Of a stretch of DNA of 64,000 bases, positions 11,546 through 27,959 are shown one piece after another (positions within the stretch are counted from its first letter, which is position 1; each line of letters begins with the position of its first letter). The notes beneath the pieces are model-generated. The model did not search any database. It was not told the DNA's origin and saw nothing but the letters and a program-made list of their open reading frames with translations. Source of the stretch: Malus domestica (lineage: Eukaryota > Streptophyta > Magnoliopsida > Rosales > Rosaceae); contig NC_091669.1 of the NCBI RefSeq assembly GCF_042453785.1, positions 12,908,501 to 12,972,500 of the forward strand, written 5' to 3'. The position numbers and the translations under genes were made by a program.

Positions 11546-12890
11546 TTCCATTCTTCACTTGTTTCAGTTCATGCTTCATCTCACTAATTGCTTTCCGCCA
11601 CTGCGGTAAAGCGCCATCTGCATGCTTCATCTCACTACGATTCATTGCATGTTTGTCTCTGGCAGCTGGCTTCTATATTCATTGGAGTTGCCCGGTGTGG
11701 GTGCCATCCATTTATACTTCTCCAGATATGTACCTGGTCAACCATCCTACAAACCATCACTAGTTTGCCCAGTTTATTAAAATTGTGAATTTAATCATCA
11801 TATTTCTGCAGAATTTCTGAAGGTGTGTTCTAATCGTCACCTTATTTCCATATTTTGAAGTATGCTCTTCCCTGGGTGAATATTGATATGTATATGTCAG
11901 TCATGTACATGGTAGTTATTGTGGGGTTATGGCTGCTCAATGATAATGCGAGAAAACAGGGTTAACCGTTAGACTTTGGTTACCATTTAGGTTGTTTGGA
12001 TGAATTATGAAATGTTCATAGGGGAACAAAAGAAAAATAAAAACTTTACGTTGTCAAAGTGAGGTTGCAGCTTTTCAAATCTGGCAAATTTGGATTTTAG
12101 CTAAAGTTTACAAGTGTACCTAGCAGTACAAATTAAAATCAATTCATCTGTTCTTTTCTTCTCATTTCTTCCTCTTATCATTTGTCACATTTCTTAGCTA
12201 GCACTTTACGTTGTGGGGGATTGTGCATCTGCAACAAGTATGAAATGACAGGCAAAACCAAGAATTTCACAAAGCAACATGCTTGGTGTGGAGAAAAGCT
12301 CTATTAGAGGTGCGTGTTCTTGTCTGAAACCCTCAGAGGTTTTTGGTTTTCTGAAACTTATAATGTGATTCTTATCTCATACTATGTGTAGTTTGGTATA
12401 TGCTGGCTGACAGAAGAGTTGCAACACGTCCATATCTTCACAGGCAGTTGCTTCTACGCTACCACATACGGGGAATCAAAGATAAACCTTCGTTTAACCT
12501 CAGAATGGTGCAGTCAAAAAAGAAAACCTCAGAATGGTGAGTGTTCCAGTTTTATTTTGTATTTATAACACTGCATATGAATATAGTTGAATACTATAGT
12601 CTCACTGCTTTTTGTCGAACAAGGGGAGTGAGTAGAGTAGTGATTTCTTGACTTCACGCAACATAGAATTGATTAATCATATGAGACCAAGAGTGTGTCC
12701 ACAGTCGGTATCGTGTAAATGTACAAAATACTGTAGCAGGCAAATGAAATTATTGGAAGACTAAGCTGAAAAAGCGGTCTCACTCTGCACGACGCATTCT
12801 AATTTCATGCATATATATCTGAAAAATAAGCTGGTGCTTTTGCTAAAATCATTGCTGACTCTGCAGATGGGTTTATATCAAAGATGTTCA
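11545..12890 (+). pseudogene. Partial decayed duplicate of DWF5 (intron 7 to exon 11)
   Basis: Parallels 4495-5850 of the intact gene in the same orientation and order. The region just before exon 8 matches (CATGCTTCATCTCACTA). Exon 8 is recognisable at about 11666-11755 (TTCTATATTCATTGGAG and TACCTGGTCAACCATCC). Exon 9 is at about 12198-12309, exon 10 at about 12444-12508 (CTACCACATACGGGGAA) and the start of exon 11 at about 12867. Introns are retained, so it arose by DNA duplication and not by retroposition. Coding is lost: exon 9 carries internal deletions and exon 10 holds a short direct repeat. Exons 1-7, 12 and 13 are missing. It is nonfunctional as a reductase. Confidence 0.88.
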
Positions 12891-14080
12891 ACCTACCCAC
12901 ATTCCTATTAGTCTTGGATGATATGGTACTTAGCGTCCGCGCCAAAGCATTAAGCCAACTCTCGGTATCTCTGATGCGTTTGTACACTCAGCCTTCCTTA
13001 ATATGCAGTCCTCACTGTGACTTCCTTGTCCTGCTCCTACCGAGCCTCTCGACCCGAGATCAAACCCGATTACCCGCCTTTTATTTTGAAAACAAGCTCG
13101 TGTAATGTAAAACTGGCAAGGCACTTGCTAGAAATTTGTTGATTCTAAATCGAATGAGCTTCATTCTCATGTTGTCACATAAAAATATTTTCTGGTGTTG
13201 CACTTGTATCTCAAGCGAGATTGTCTACATGATAGAGCAACCATTGACGTTGTCATCACTGCAGATAGTGTAAGGATCAGTTGCTGCTTTTCAATCTGAT
13301 GGCATGTAATTCATCGGCGGATGCGGTTTCGCATACGGACGGTGGAGGGTACATGTGGTTCCAATTCATTGGCATCGTGTATTGGTCTTGGTTATAAGCC
13401 ATCATCCCTTGTGGACCTGTGGTGGTACTACTTTCATCGTCCATAACTGTTGCATTGCTGGCGCCACTCCGACTTTCACTTTTACTATAGCTAGTTGCTT
13501 ACAAGCACCTTGATCTAGATTAGTATTCTTCGTGAATATCGACTTAGGATGTCTCGATCTAGATTTATTGTTGCTTAGGCTTTTAGCCCTGACCGCTTTC
13601 AAACAAAAAAATAATAATAAAATTGTCACCTATTCACAGTAGGAAAAAATCCAATACCACCAACAAACTAGCATCTCCCGAAATTGAAACCATCATAATG
13701 TCTTAAGATTGGGAACCATGGCTCAAAAAATGAACTTACACGGAACAGATTCACTATGACAGTTGTATCTTCGGTCTAATAGTATAAAGTCATTTATAAA
13801 TTTTTCTGCACAAAATATTCTATTATTAAACCGAGACGACACATTGTAGTGAACTCATTCTGTTTCATTTAAAAAAAATTAAAAATAAATAAACACTGCT
13901 CTCTAAAAGAGTCCGAAATTTAAAAAATGGGTCGGGCCATCTGAAAGCGGGTTTAAAATATAACAGCAAAGACCTAGGACTCTTCGGGGTCCATATCGAA
14001 CACCAAATCTTTGGTGAATCGTAAAACTTATGATAAAACATTCTTCTGTGAAATTCCAAAGCGATCGAGATCAAGCACTC
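12890..14080. other. Spacer with unidentified coding-like remnant
   Basis: No gene is recognised. On the minus strand, about 13270-13490 reads as a low-confidence remnant with SESRSGASNATVMDDES and then a Met/Tyr/Pro-rich stretch. It resembles the C-terminal tail of a plant transcription factor, but I cannot name the family. Sequence from about 13900 leads into the transcript start region of the FAM32A-like gene. Confidence 0.3.
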
Positions 14081-14695
14081 CTTCTCTTTTGTTTCAGGTA
14101 CAATCTTTAATCTTAGGGTTCTTTGCTTTCTGCTTTCTCAATTGATTCATCTGAGAATTTTTGTGGTAATTTTTCTTGATTTTTAGTCCGTTTTAATGTG
14201 GTTATTCGTTTGATTTGATGGGTTCTTAGATGAAGGGAGGGGCAAATTTGATGCTTGCTGCTACAACTCAGTTACTAAGAATTAGGGTTTCTGGGTTTAT
14301 TTGAGCTTGGCTGAAATTGGTATCTAAATCTAATTGAGGAATAACAAATTGGGGTTTGATTGTTTCTTAGATAACCTATTATCCCGGAACCAAGGGTTCT
14401 TTTCCTCTGTATATGTTTTACTTTCAAGAGGTTTTTCTGAGTTCAATTGACCTTGATTCTGTAGGAAATTATTTGTTTTAGGTCGATAAATAGTTTCATA
14501 TTTCGCCCTTGTTATAGATGAGTTTGTTTGTTTTTTGGGAGACTGGGACAGTTTAATACTTACCTGTGATTTGATTGCATTTTTGTTGAGAGAGCTCGTT
14601 CATTATCCACTTATGTTTGCTCTCTGCCATTTCGTTCATCGCTCTCGTGTTTGTGTAGCATAACTTTTGTGTATTTTGATCTTATAGACACAAAC

Positions 14696-15590
14696 ATGTC
14701 GTCGTATGAGAATGTCGTTGGTGGGAAGCTGAAGCTCAAGGGAAAGGCTCTGGATGTGAAGGCTGCTGGAATGAAGAAGAAAAAGAAGCATAAGAAACAT
14801 CAAGAACAAACTTCTAGTGTAACGGAAACTGAGCTCTCAGCTGGTAAGTTATCGCTTTGATATCAAATTAAAACTGTTTTCTCTTTTAGGTTTGAATATT
14901 ATATCCTGTATTTTTCTCATTTTTCATGGTCATGCAAATTGAGAAAGGTTTGACCGCACACGAATCTGTAAAAATAAAAAACTGTTTTTTGTAACATCAG
15001 ATTAATTTTTAGTTTAGTAGTATATATTTATCAACTCTGTGTGTGAACAATGGTTCGTTCATCACCAGGACCATCCATTGCTAGACTTGATGGAATTTCA
15101 ACGACAATGATTTTGTTTTGGAAAAAAAAAAAAGAACGAGAAGACATTGGTTTCGTTGATTTAGTCATTTTTAGTATTTTATATGCAAGGCAGTAACAAT
15201 GTCCAATGCTGTTTTCTAAAAAAAAAAAGTACTGTATTGATGTTTACTTTGGTTCCTCTTTGCCATGCCGTGTCTGTTTCGAATTTCCCTTTTGTCTGAG
15301 TTTAGTCATTCAATATGGTATTAGATGTAGATGGAAGTGCAGAAGTAACCAATCCCGATGAGGAAGAAATAAACGATTCGCACAAATCAGGTGAGGAGGG
15401 GAAGGCTCCTCACTACGGTGATCTTCTCACACCTGCAGAGAGACGATATATAGAACAGAGAGAGAGAATTGATAATCACAGGTTGGCCAAGACAGCAAAC
15501 AAGTCCCACCGTGACAGAATTCAAGACTTCAACCAATATCTGGCAAACATGAGCGAGCATTATGACATTCCTAAAGTCGGGCCAGGCTAA
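14696..15590 (+). CDS. FAM32A-like protein, 2 exons
   Basis: Exons 14696-14843 and 15325-15590 (GT/AG, phase 1) give 137 aa. The N-terminus SSYENVVGGKLKLKGKALDV, followed by a Lys/His-rich run (MKKKKKHKKHQ), matches the FAM32A opening (Y..V..G.LKLKG). The C-terminus LTPAERRYIEQRER, then KSHRDRIQDFNQYLANMSEHY and the final DIPKVGPG, matches the conserved FAM32A tail that ends in HYDIPKV. In animals and yeast-like systems FAM32A is a nuclear protein in the late spliceosome that helps exon ligation; the same role here is inference. The middle third is acidic and poorly conserved. A leader intron is likely, since a CAG|GTACAATC-type donor lies near 14097. The downstream neighbour VHA-A is convergent, about 1.2 kb away. 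Confidence 0.92.
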
Positions 15591-15599
15591 CTCGACGAA

Positions 15600-16800
15600 G
15601 TCTTTGAATGTGAAAGCCGAAGGATCGAGTCTCGTTCTTCATTTCAAGTCAGTACTATGTATATGGTCTAATTCATGCGGACGTCAATTTATGCTTTGTA
15701 TTCAATGTGGCAGTGTTTGCTTGGGATATGAATCGATTCCTACTAATGACATTTTATTTGAACCTTGCTTTTGTAATTTGTAGTACTCATTTACGTCTTA
15801 GGGTTTTCTGAATTCCGTTTGTTCCGCTAAACCTTGGTATGGCCATGTCAATGTCATTGCTAGGCTGAAAAGTAGTAAACTTGCTTCTGTTAGCCTGTTT
15901 CTAAAGAGTGACTAGGCCTTTTACTTTCTTTGACCATCTTCAAAGTAAATGTCAAATTATAAGAATCAAATTACAATTGATGGTTGATGTGGCAGTCGGA
16001 AGTCTTATGTCACTTGTTCAACCGAATTGTCGAATGTTAGTCTTGTTTAAATATTGTTTTAAATGGTTATAATTATTAAAAAATGTTGAAACTTGGTTGA
16101 AATGTAGTGGAATAACTAAGGGACTCGTCATTTAAATTATTTAAAAATAAATTTGACATTGATGTCAAATTTCACTCATCACAAAGTCTTCAAATCCAAT
16201 CAGCAAATAACATTTTGGTTGAATAGACTTTTGATGTCAAATACGCACAATGGCATTCCGTCTAGAATTTTGACATCTCCTGAGGAGATGAGCTTAGCAG
16301 TTTCCATGGTTACTTTCTCGTTTGGCAATTCAAGTGGAAACTAGTCACTGTGTAGGCTCATCGTCGCCATTCGAAACGGTTTTTTGGATTGGGATACAGG
16401 CAGTTCGTTTTACTTTCATCTTTTCTTCTCTTCGCTTGCTTCGTCAACTCGGAGCCTTAAAAATGTGAGATTCAAACGAGAGAAATTAGAACTGTCGAGC
16501 GAACTGAAAACTCGAAATGATGCATACCTTATTGTTTAAATACATAAACAAGGAATGGGATCCAGTCTCTTATTCTGGGTGAAAAATCCCCAAAGGAATG
16601 ACAGGAATACAATAATTGAAACTATGACTACACATTCCGACTAGAACAAGTGCCACATGAGCAAGGCAAGAGTGGCATCACGAGACCTAACGCTGTCGTT
16701 CTTCATGCACAACATAAATAAATCCACGGTAACTCAAACTGTGTTGCCACCCGACTTTATAACAGCCACTCGAATAATCTAAAGCTCATTGTTTCGAGAT
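15600..16800. other. Intergenic region between convergent genes, with MITE-like remnant
   Basis: 3' ends of the FAM32A-like gene and VHA-A, which converge here. At about 15940-16300, several TTTGACATC/GATGTCAAA blocks in both orientations suggest a degraded MITE, possibly related to the one at 28.7-29.1 kb. No gene is seen. Confidence 0.4.
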
Positions 16801-16806
16801 GTTCAA

Positions 16807-21880
<5,074 letters not shown>

Positions 21881-22165
21881 TTTGGGCGCGGATCGGGCAG
21901 AGATTTTGATATCTGAGACTCGAAGCTCGACCAAAACTCTAGGGTTCCGACCGAATTGCAGAGACGATTGAGAGAGAGTTGAAATTTACAGACAGAGTGG
22001 AGAGCAGGAAGATAAAGAGGGAAAGCTTTCAGAGGACACGGACTGTCATTATGAGATCGGTATAATTGGCACAGAGCACCGAGTGTGATCCCATGCGGAG
22101 GATTGTATTTACTTAACTGCGCGCGATCTGGTGGGAATCCGCCACGTATTGGGGTCCACAATTTG
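21881..22165 (-). promoter_or_regulatory. Leader and promoter region of VHA-A
   Basis: GC-richer DNA directly upstream of the VHA-A ATG, with CT/GA-rich stretches typical of a plant leader. No TATA element could be assigned with confidence. Confidence 0.35.
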
Positions 22166-22169
22166 GAAG

Positions 22170-22375
22170 ATTACTGATGAATCCGGATTCTCTTGGTGAG
22201 AATTTCGAAGATTTGTTAGTCATATATCATGTGATCAGAAATCATTTTAAATATTTTTATTTAAAATTAAATATAAATAATACTTGATAAAAACTGACCA
22301 TATAATATATGATGAACGAATATAATTTATGAATCCTTAATATTCTCACCAAAAGATCTCCGATCCTGATGGATT
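22170..22375. repeat. GGATCC-type short repeat family, copy A
   Basis: Left block ATCCGGATTCTCTTGGTGAG and right block ATTCTCACCAAAAGATC are inverted. The AT-rich middle (TTTAAAATTAAATATAAA) is shared with copies near 53630-53850 and 53860-54050, and more loosely with 23555-23745. It looks like a MITE-like non-coding family. Confidence 0.55.
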
Positions 22376-22491
22376 ACTGATGACGTGGTGAAAAGTGAAA
22401 ACTGCTTGAGTGGAGCTGTTCCAGAGGATCCAAAGGTATTTTGCCATGTGCCTGGTTAATGAAGTTTCCGCGAAAGTGCTTTTTTTTTTTT

Positions 22492-22985
22492 TATATAAAT
22501 TATAATAATTGTTCATTAACTTTACAATTATCATTCAACTAAAAACTCATGACCATTAGCTCTTAACTTATCAAAACATATATTTATGACATTTTTGTCA
22601 ACTCCATTAGATTTTCGGTCAAAATGAGTCGTGTTGGAAAACTCATTGCTGCAATTAGGTTAAAATTGAGAGATTATTACTACAATTAGGTTAAATTGAC
22701 ATATCATTGTTCTAATTGGATTAAAGTTGAGGAATCATTTCTCCAATTGGGTTAAAATTAAGGCACAATTCTATCAATTTTCTCACTAATTTCCCATATT
22801 TGCCCCTTGATTCAGTCTCACATGCATGACATGTGATTCATTTTGATAGAAGTTCTAATAGAATTGACAAAAATAATCATAACTGCACATCTTGATGAAT
22901 TAAATGACTAATGGTCACGAATTTTTAGTTGAGATATCATTACTCCAATTGAGTTAAAATTAAGAAACTATTGCTATAATTTCAT
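22492..22985. repeat. Foldback element with long inverted arms
   Basis: The left arm (about 22495-22635: CAACTAAAAACTCATGACC, then ACATTTTTGTCAACTCCATT) returns inverted at about 22840-22980 (AATAGAATTGACAAAAAT, then GGTCACGAATTTTTAGTTG). The centre holds four or five imperfect repeats of an AATTGGGTTAAAATTGAGG unit. It is a non-coding, non-autonomous DNA-transposon type. Confidence 0.6.
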
Positions 22986-23554
22986 CTCTTGTTTTTGGTT
23001 TTTTTTTCAGCAAATGCTATGGATACTATCTACGTAGACCACATTTATATGTCATATGATGTGTTGTTAATAAAAAAATATAAGTTAGTTAATTAAGCAC
23101 TTAAATGATAATTCAACTCATGTGTTATAAAATATAGTCCAAATAAATAGTATATGTATCATTATTTTTTTATCGGTGTTGTCATTGAACTCTCTCCACA
23201 TCTTTTGCCTCACCAGTGATAAACTTCGAAGTTCCATGAGTGTGTTTCAACTTGGGTTTACATTTACAAAATGAACATGGTCAACTTGTAATTTTAAATC
23301 GGTGTGTAAGATGCATATATGCTTAAACAATTAGATTAAAATTATATAAATTCAAACGTCTAATATACCGATGCGTTTTAGAATTTTCGAGTATCAGTTT
23401 ATTTATAATCCAAGTTCAACTCTTTTCAACACATTACTTGAGAAAGTGAGATTGATATTTATTTCAACATTTTTAAAATATTATTTCTGGTCCATGTCAC
23501 AAACCTTTCTTGATTTTTTCAGTTAAATTTGTGACGAAGGTGAAGGTGTGGTGG

Positions 23555-23745
23555 GGAAAAGGATCCTCGCCAAATCATTTTTTTGAATATTCGGAAAATT
23601 TCGTGATTATGGTTATTCATCGTACATTTCAATTTTCGTTATATACTATTTATAATTTTAAATAATTTATAATCGCACGATATACGATGACCGATTATAA
23701 TCACAGAAACCCTGGATTACCAAGAAAATGATCCGGTGTGGTGGT
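23555..23745. repeat. GGATCC-type short repeat family, copy B
   Basis: Begins near GGGGAAAAGGATCCTCGCC and ends near GAAAATGATCCGGTGTGG, with an AT-rich middle including a TAATCGCACGATATACGATG block. It matches the family seen at 22.2 and 53.6-54.1 kb and is more diverged than the others. Confidence 0.45.
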
Positions 23746-23906
23746 TTTTTAGAGTGGAAAAAGACAAAGTAATGATCAAGGCAAGTAGGCTAAGGATGTG
23801 AGGTGGTGTAACTGTCACATGCTACTCCCTGTCTTTATTTGTCCTTACAATCTTTATTATCATTTATTTTTCTATTATTTACATACTGCTAAAGTCAATA
23901 AAATAA

Positions 23907-24062
23907 AGGAGTTTTAACGAAATGTTTGCAGTACTGTTCACTTTACCGAAAAATTATATTTTTACACTAAAAAGTCAAATCTTGTACTATTCACTGTACC
24001 ATTTATTTTGTTCTTATCGTTAAAACTCAAAGTTTTCAAGCACTTTTCATTAGTTTTCTTAT
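23907..24062. repeat. Short MITE-like repeat, copy 2
   Basis: Same family as 6857-7012. It shares TTTTTACACTAAAAAGTCAA and CGTTAAAACTCAAAGTTTTC in the same order and spacing. Confidence 0.6.
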
Positions 24063-24064
24063 AA

Positions 24065-25050
24065 AATAAAGCATTTTTCAGATTTCTGTAAAATGAGTGA
24101 GTGTGTGAGGATAATCTGTTTTTTTTTTTTTTTTTTCCTTTTCGAAATCTGAAGTATCTCGCGCTTGAAGAGTAGGACCAATCCACAATGGGTTCCGAAA
24201 AGACTTAATTCTCAGTGAGGAAATCTTGTTAATTGGTTCATTGGGTGAGCAAATTACACTTATGGGGTGAATATCACATATAATCCTTCGTAACTCCTAT
24301 TGCTATATTTCTATGTTGTATTATATCTAAATTATGATGCAACATAACATGCTTAATTACTTAATATAACAGAATATGTAGAAGTAATAATGCGTTTTTA
24401 GCCTATTTAACATGTTATGCGATGAAACTGAATCACTCATTGACTCGTCAATGTCGTCATTTTGCTAACTTGTATGTGACTCAAGATTAAAAAGTTCGTA
24501 ATTTGAACTTTTGTTATCATTATAATATTATTTTTTATCCAAAATTTAGTAATAACTAAACTCATTTAAATACGGAAAATAAGATTCAAACTCGAGTTTG
24601 TATGAAATATAACTTCTATAATTATTACGATTAATTTTGGGAATAACTAGGATTTTCCCCACTAAATGAAATTAAAATATCATTATAAAAAATGGAGCTG
24701 TTATTGACACTCTCAAAATTTCAATCTACACTCTATCTATATTTTTAATTTATCTATTTTAATTATTTTAATGTGATTTCCTATTTTACCCCTATATTAC
24801 TTTTAATGTCTACAATCTTGAAAACCTCATTACGTATGATGACATAAATATGGGTAAATATTTATAGGGAGTTGTAAAAACCTTTTGGGCTCTAGAAGCA
24901 AGTAATCTTTTGATGTCGAGTATGAGCATATATGCAAAAGAATCTAGCTCCATATAGAATTAGTGGTTGCTTTATCAAGTCAACCATTTCTTTGTCCCCG
25001 AACTTTTTTCCTCTTAGTCTGAGCAAAATTTTTTTTTTTTTTTGGGTAAT
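24065..25050. other. AT-rich intergenic DNA
   Basis: No gene is seen. The sequence is AT-rich with T tracts and scattered repeat remnants, and no clear element boundaries. Confidence 0.4.
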
Positions 25051-25052
25051 TC

Positions 25053-26300
25053 ATGGATGAACAACCATATATGAACATGATACTACTGGAAAGTTTTGAC
25101 AAAATTTACAATGGTGAAATGGAAGAAATGTTAGACTTGAGTAATCCTTCTAACTCTTTTGAATCAAATTTTCATGGTATGCCTTCGCATGACTTTTTTT
25201 TTTTTATTTACTCGTTTAATTATTTTTAGTATTATAGGTGTTTCATTATGAGTTTGAACATATTTGTATTTCAATCTCAATAACATGAATTAAATATTCA
25301 ATTTCATGGATTGTAATTGGGGTTTTCCATTAGACAAATTTATTTGTTGGTGCAATGCAATTTCATGAATAAGTTTTGTTGTTGCTGCCCTTTGAATGCT
25401 TGTTTTTTTTAGCTTGATTTGCTTTTCATGTAATGAGTTGTACCCTCTTATCAATTGACTTCTCATTCGACCAACTTCTTTTGTTTTATTAACTAGTATG
25501 ATTGCTTCCATTGTTAGTAAGTTACTGTATATTATGTTGAACTAAATGGTTCACATGCTATAAAACTAAGTTTATTTTTATCTAGTAGAGATCAGTGAAC
25601 ATGACACAATTCTCTCTTTGACTGAAAAAGAACTTTCAAAGTCGGGTTGAACTCCTTGGTATTGTTTGTGAAATTGCATTAAAGCAAAGGGTATGCAACT
25701 GTTATTCGGAGATCGAAGGTTGATAAATATGTTATCATTGGTTGTGATAGAGGTGGTAATTATTGAAATACCAATCTTTCGTTAGAGGACAAGAAAAGGA
25801 GAACAACATCTCGATTGATATATTGTCCTTTTGAAATTTGGGTAAAGAAGAAACAAGAAGGATTTTGGAAGGTGGACATAAAAAATTTGTCACATAACCA
25901 TGATCCTTCAGCTGACATGTCTGGGCATCTCTATTGTCGTCGGTTTTCAGAAGACGAAATCTTGTGCATTAAACAAATGACTATGGCTAGTATACCACCT
26001 CGCCAGATTCTTTCTTCACTTTGTCAAAGTAATCCTAATCTTCAAGCAATTTCTCAAAGTGTCTATAATGAAAGGTATAAGATGATGAAGCAAAGCTTAG
26101 GAGGACGTAAGGTTGTTCAAGCCTTGTTGGACGAACTTGGTCAAGGTGGTTTCACTTATAACATTGAGTATGACCAAAATGGTCATTTGACTCATTTGTT
26201 CTTGGCCAATCCCATTTCAATTGCACTAAGAGCTACTCAAATGTTTTTGTGATGGATTGCACCTATAAGACTAATAAGTACAAGATTGTAAGTCTCATTT
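25053..26300 (+). pseudogene. FAR1/MULE-type transposase-derived gene fragment
   Basis: A first exon-like frame starts at 25053 (MDEQPYMNMILLESFDKIY) and runs to a donor-like G|GTATGC near 25183. A second part begins near 25590 and contains SRVELLGIVCEIALK. Then, after a frame change, come KGYATVIRRSKVDKYVIIG and CDRGGNY, a stop, and an open stretch with YCPFEIWVKKKQEGFWKVD, NLSHNHDPS and SVYNERYKMMKQSLGGRKVV. A further frame change precedes SNVFVMDCTYKTNKYK. This order (FAR1-type DNA-binding region, then the start of the MULE transposase core) fits FAR1-related or Mutator-like transposases. At least two frameshifts and one stop are seen. The catalytic core and zinc finger are missing, so it is a dead, 3'-truncated copy. 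Confidence 0.75.
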
Positions 26301-26960
26301 TGAAAACGAAGATGACAACGTTCACCAAGCGTTTTGAGATTAATTCCAGTGAAAAAATTCGGCTGCTAACTACTAAACAACTATTATAAGCGGACAACAT
26401 TCACCAAGCGTTTTGAGATTAATTCTCTCTTTTTTCGTGTTTTGATGCCTCACAACTGAACAAGACATGATAGCATATATTTTCTATGTTAGTAAACCGC
26501 TCGTGTGCGTTGGGCCCTCTCTTGTTTTTAAAATAATTGAAAGTTTTTAGTGAAATTGATTTTGGGTTCTAAAAATGTTTTTAAGTGCTTTTTGAAAGAA
26601 ACATCAGATATGTACTTCTTGCTTCTAGGATCTACTTTGATTTCTATTAAGTATTGGTTTCAAAAAATGTTTTCAACCGTTTTAAAAGCACTTCTAAACG
26701 ATATTATTTAGTTGGAAACAAACAATTTTTATCAACGCATTTGAATCTATTAAGAACACATTTCAACCAATTCCGTAAATATAAATTTGTATCAAATTAT
26801 AAATAGTAACTAACCCCAATACTAAAGAATAGAAAATACTCAAATTAGCAAATCTCAAATATATATCTTTGATCATGAGATAAAATTTTCACCTCCCACC
26901 TGCAGTTTGAGTATGTATTTGTCAATAAATAATTTCTTTTTGACCAATGCGTGATAAGGG
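26300..26960. other. Repeat remnants upstream of the DUF3820 gene
   Basis: A 26-bp segment containing TTCACCAAGCGTTTTGAGAT occurs twice (about 26320 and 26399), a small direct duplication at the broken end of the transposase fragment. The rest is AT-rich with TTTTAAAAGCACTTCTAAA-type repeat remnants. No gene. Confidence 0.45.
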
Positions 26961-27116
26961 GTGAAATTGGAACTTTGTTACCCATTATTCATTAGAATAC
27001 TTGGGTTTAGTTATGAAAAAGCTGGGTTCAAAAGGGCACACTCAGTCGCTCACACACCTCCCTTCACTGTTTCACATACTGTTTTCTCTGCCTTATCTGC
27101 TCCTCCTCCTCCATCC

Positions 27117-27938
27117 ATGACTACTCTAAGCACTCTCTTCCGCCTCCACACTCCGCCGTCAAACCCACCACTCTCCCACACCTCTCCGCACCCCCTCCGC
27201 CTCTCCTGCTCCTTCAAACCCACAAAACCCCCCAAACCACCTTCTCTATCAGCCTCAACACCGCCGCCGCCGCCCGCCAGAGACAGAGTCATAGACTTCG
27301 GAAAACACAAGGGCAAGATGCTGGGCACCCTCCCTTCTGCCTACCTCAAGTGGGTCTCCAAAAATCTCCGCGCTCGCGACTTCGAGGACTGGGCCAAGCT
27401 CGCCGACCAGGTCCTCGACGACGCCATTTACCGGGACCGGATCGAGTGGGAGCTGGCGGAGAACGTCCTGAACGGAAATCGGAGGAATTCTATCGCCGCC
27501 GGTGGAGTTTCGGAGCTGTTGGAGATCAGCGAGAGGTTCGGTTGGGATAATGAGGACAAAATTGGGTGGAGCAGGGTGAACTTTGAGCTTTTGGGGACGT
27601 CGAAAGGGGGGAGAATTCCGAGGAGGAGTGAGAAGGAGGGAGGAGAGAGAAGGGAGGAGAGGGGGAGGGGGAGGGAAGAGGAGAAGGAGGTAGTTGAGGA
27701 TTTGGGGGAGGTCGGAGAGAGGCGGAGGGAGAGGAGAGTGAGGGTGAGGCAGAGAATGAGGAGGGAGGAGAAGTTGGGGATTTTTGAAAAGAGTGGGGGC
27801 AGTGTTGGAAATGGAGTTGGGTTAGGGAGGGAGAAAGAGAGTGGCGGTGAGGATTGTATGGTGGAGAATTCGAAACGGTTTCCTGGACGTGAAGGTCTGT
27901 TGAAAATGGCATACAGTAGAAGAATGGGGAGATTTTAG
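27117..27938 (+). CDS. DUF3820-domain protein, probable chloroplast targeting
   Basis: Intronless, 273 aa from the ATG at 27117. I chose this start, and not the upstream in-frame extension to 26961, because MTTLSTLFRLHTPPSNPPL opens a Ser/Thr/Pro-rich, acid-free stretch of about 55 residues typical of a chloroplast transit peptide. The DUF3820 core follows: VIDFGKHKGKMLGTLP, SAYLKWVSKNL, then ARDFEDWAKLADQVLDD. This small domain is known from bacterial and plant proteins and its biochemical role in plants is not established. The C-terminal half is unusual: long runs of Arg and Glu (RREERGRGREEEKEV, RRRERRVRVRQRMRREEK) from GAG/AGG-rich DNA, probably disordered. It ends MAYSRRMGRF. The function is unknown. 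Confidence 0.8.
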   Translation: MTTLSTLFRLHTPPSNPPLSHTSPHPLRLSCSFKPTKPPKPPSLSASTPPPPPARDRVIDFGKHKGKMLGTLPSAYLKWVSKNLRARDFEDWAKLADQVLDDAIYRDRIEWELAENVLNGNRRNSIAAGGVSELLEISERFGWDNEDKIGWSRVNFELLGTSKGGRIPRRSEKEGGERREERGRGREEEKEVVEDLGEVGERRRERRVRVRQRMRREEKLGIFEKSGGSVGNGVGLGREKESGGEDCMVENSKRFPGREGLLKMAYSRRMGRF

Positions 27939-27959
27939 TAAGGAACTTACCACTCTAAA

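Noticed and set aside
12805-13124. Overlapping frames on both strands near 12.8-13.1 kb
   Set aside because: Short, mutually overlapping, with no family signal or splice support.
27050-27912. Minus-strand frames opposite the DUF3820 gene (92 and 128 codons)
   Set aside because: They are shadows of the Pro-rich and purine-rich coding DNA on the plus strand.
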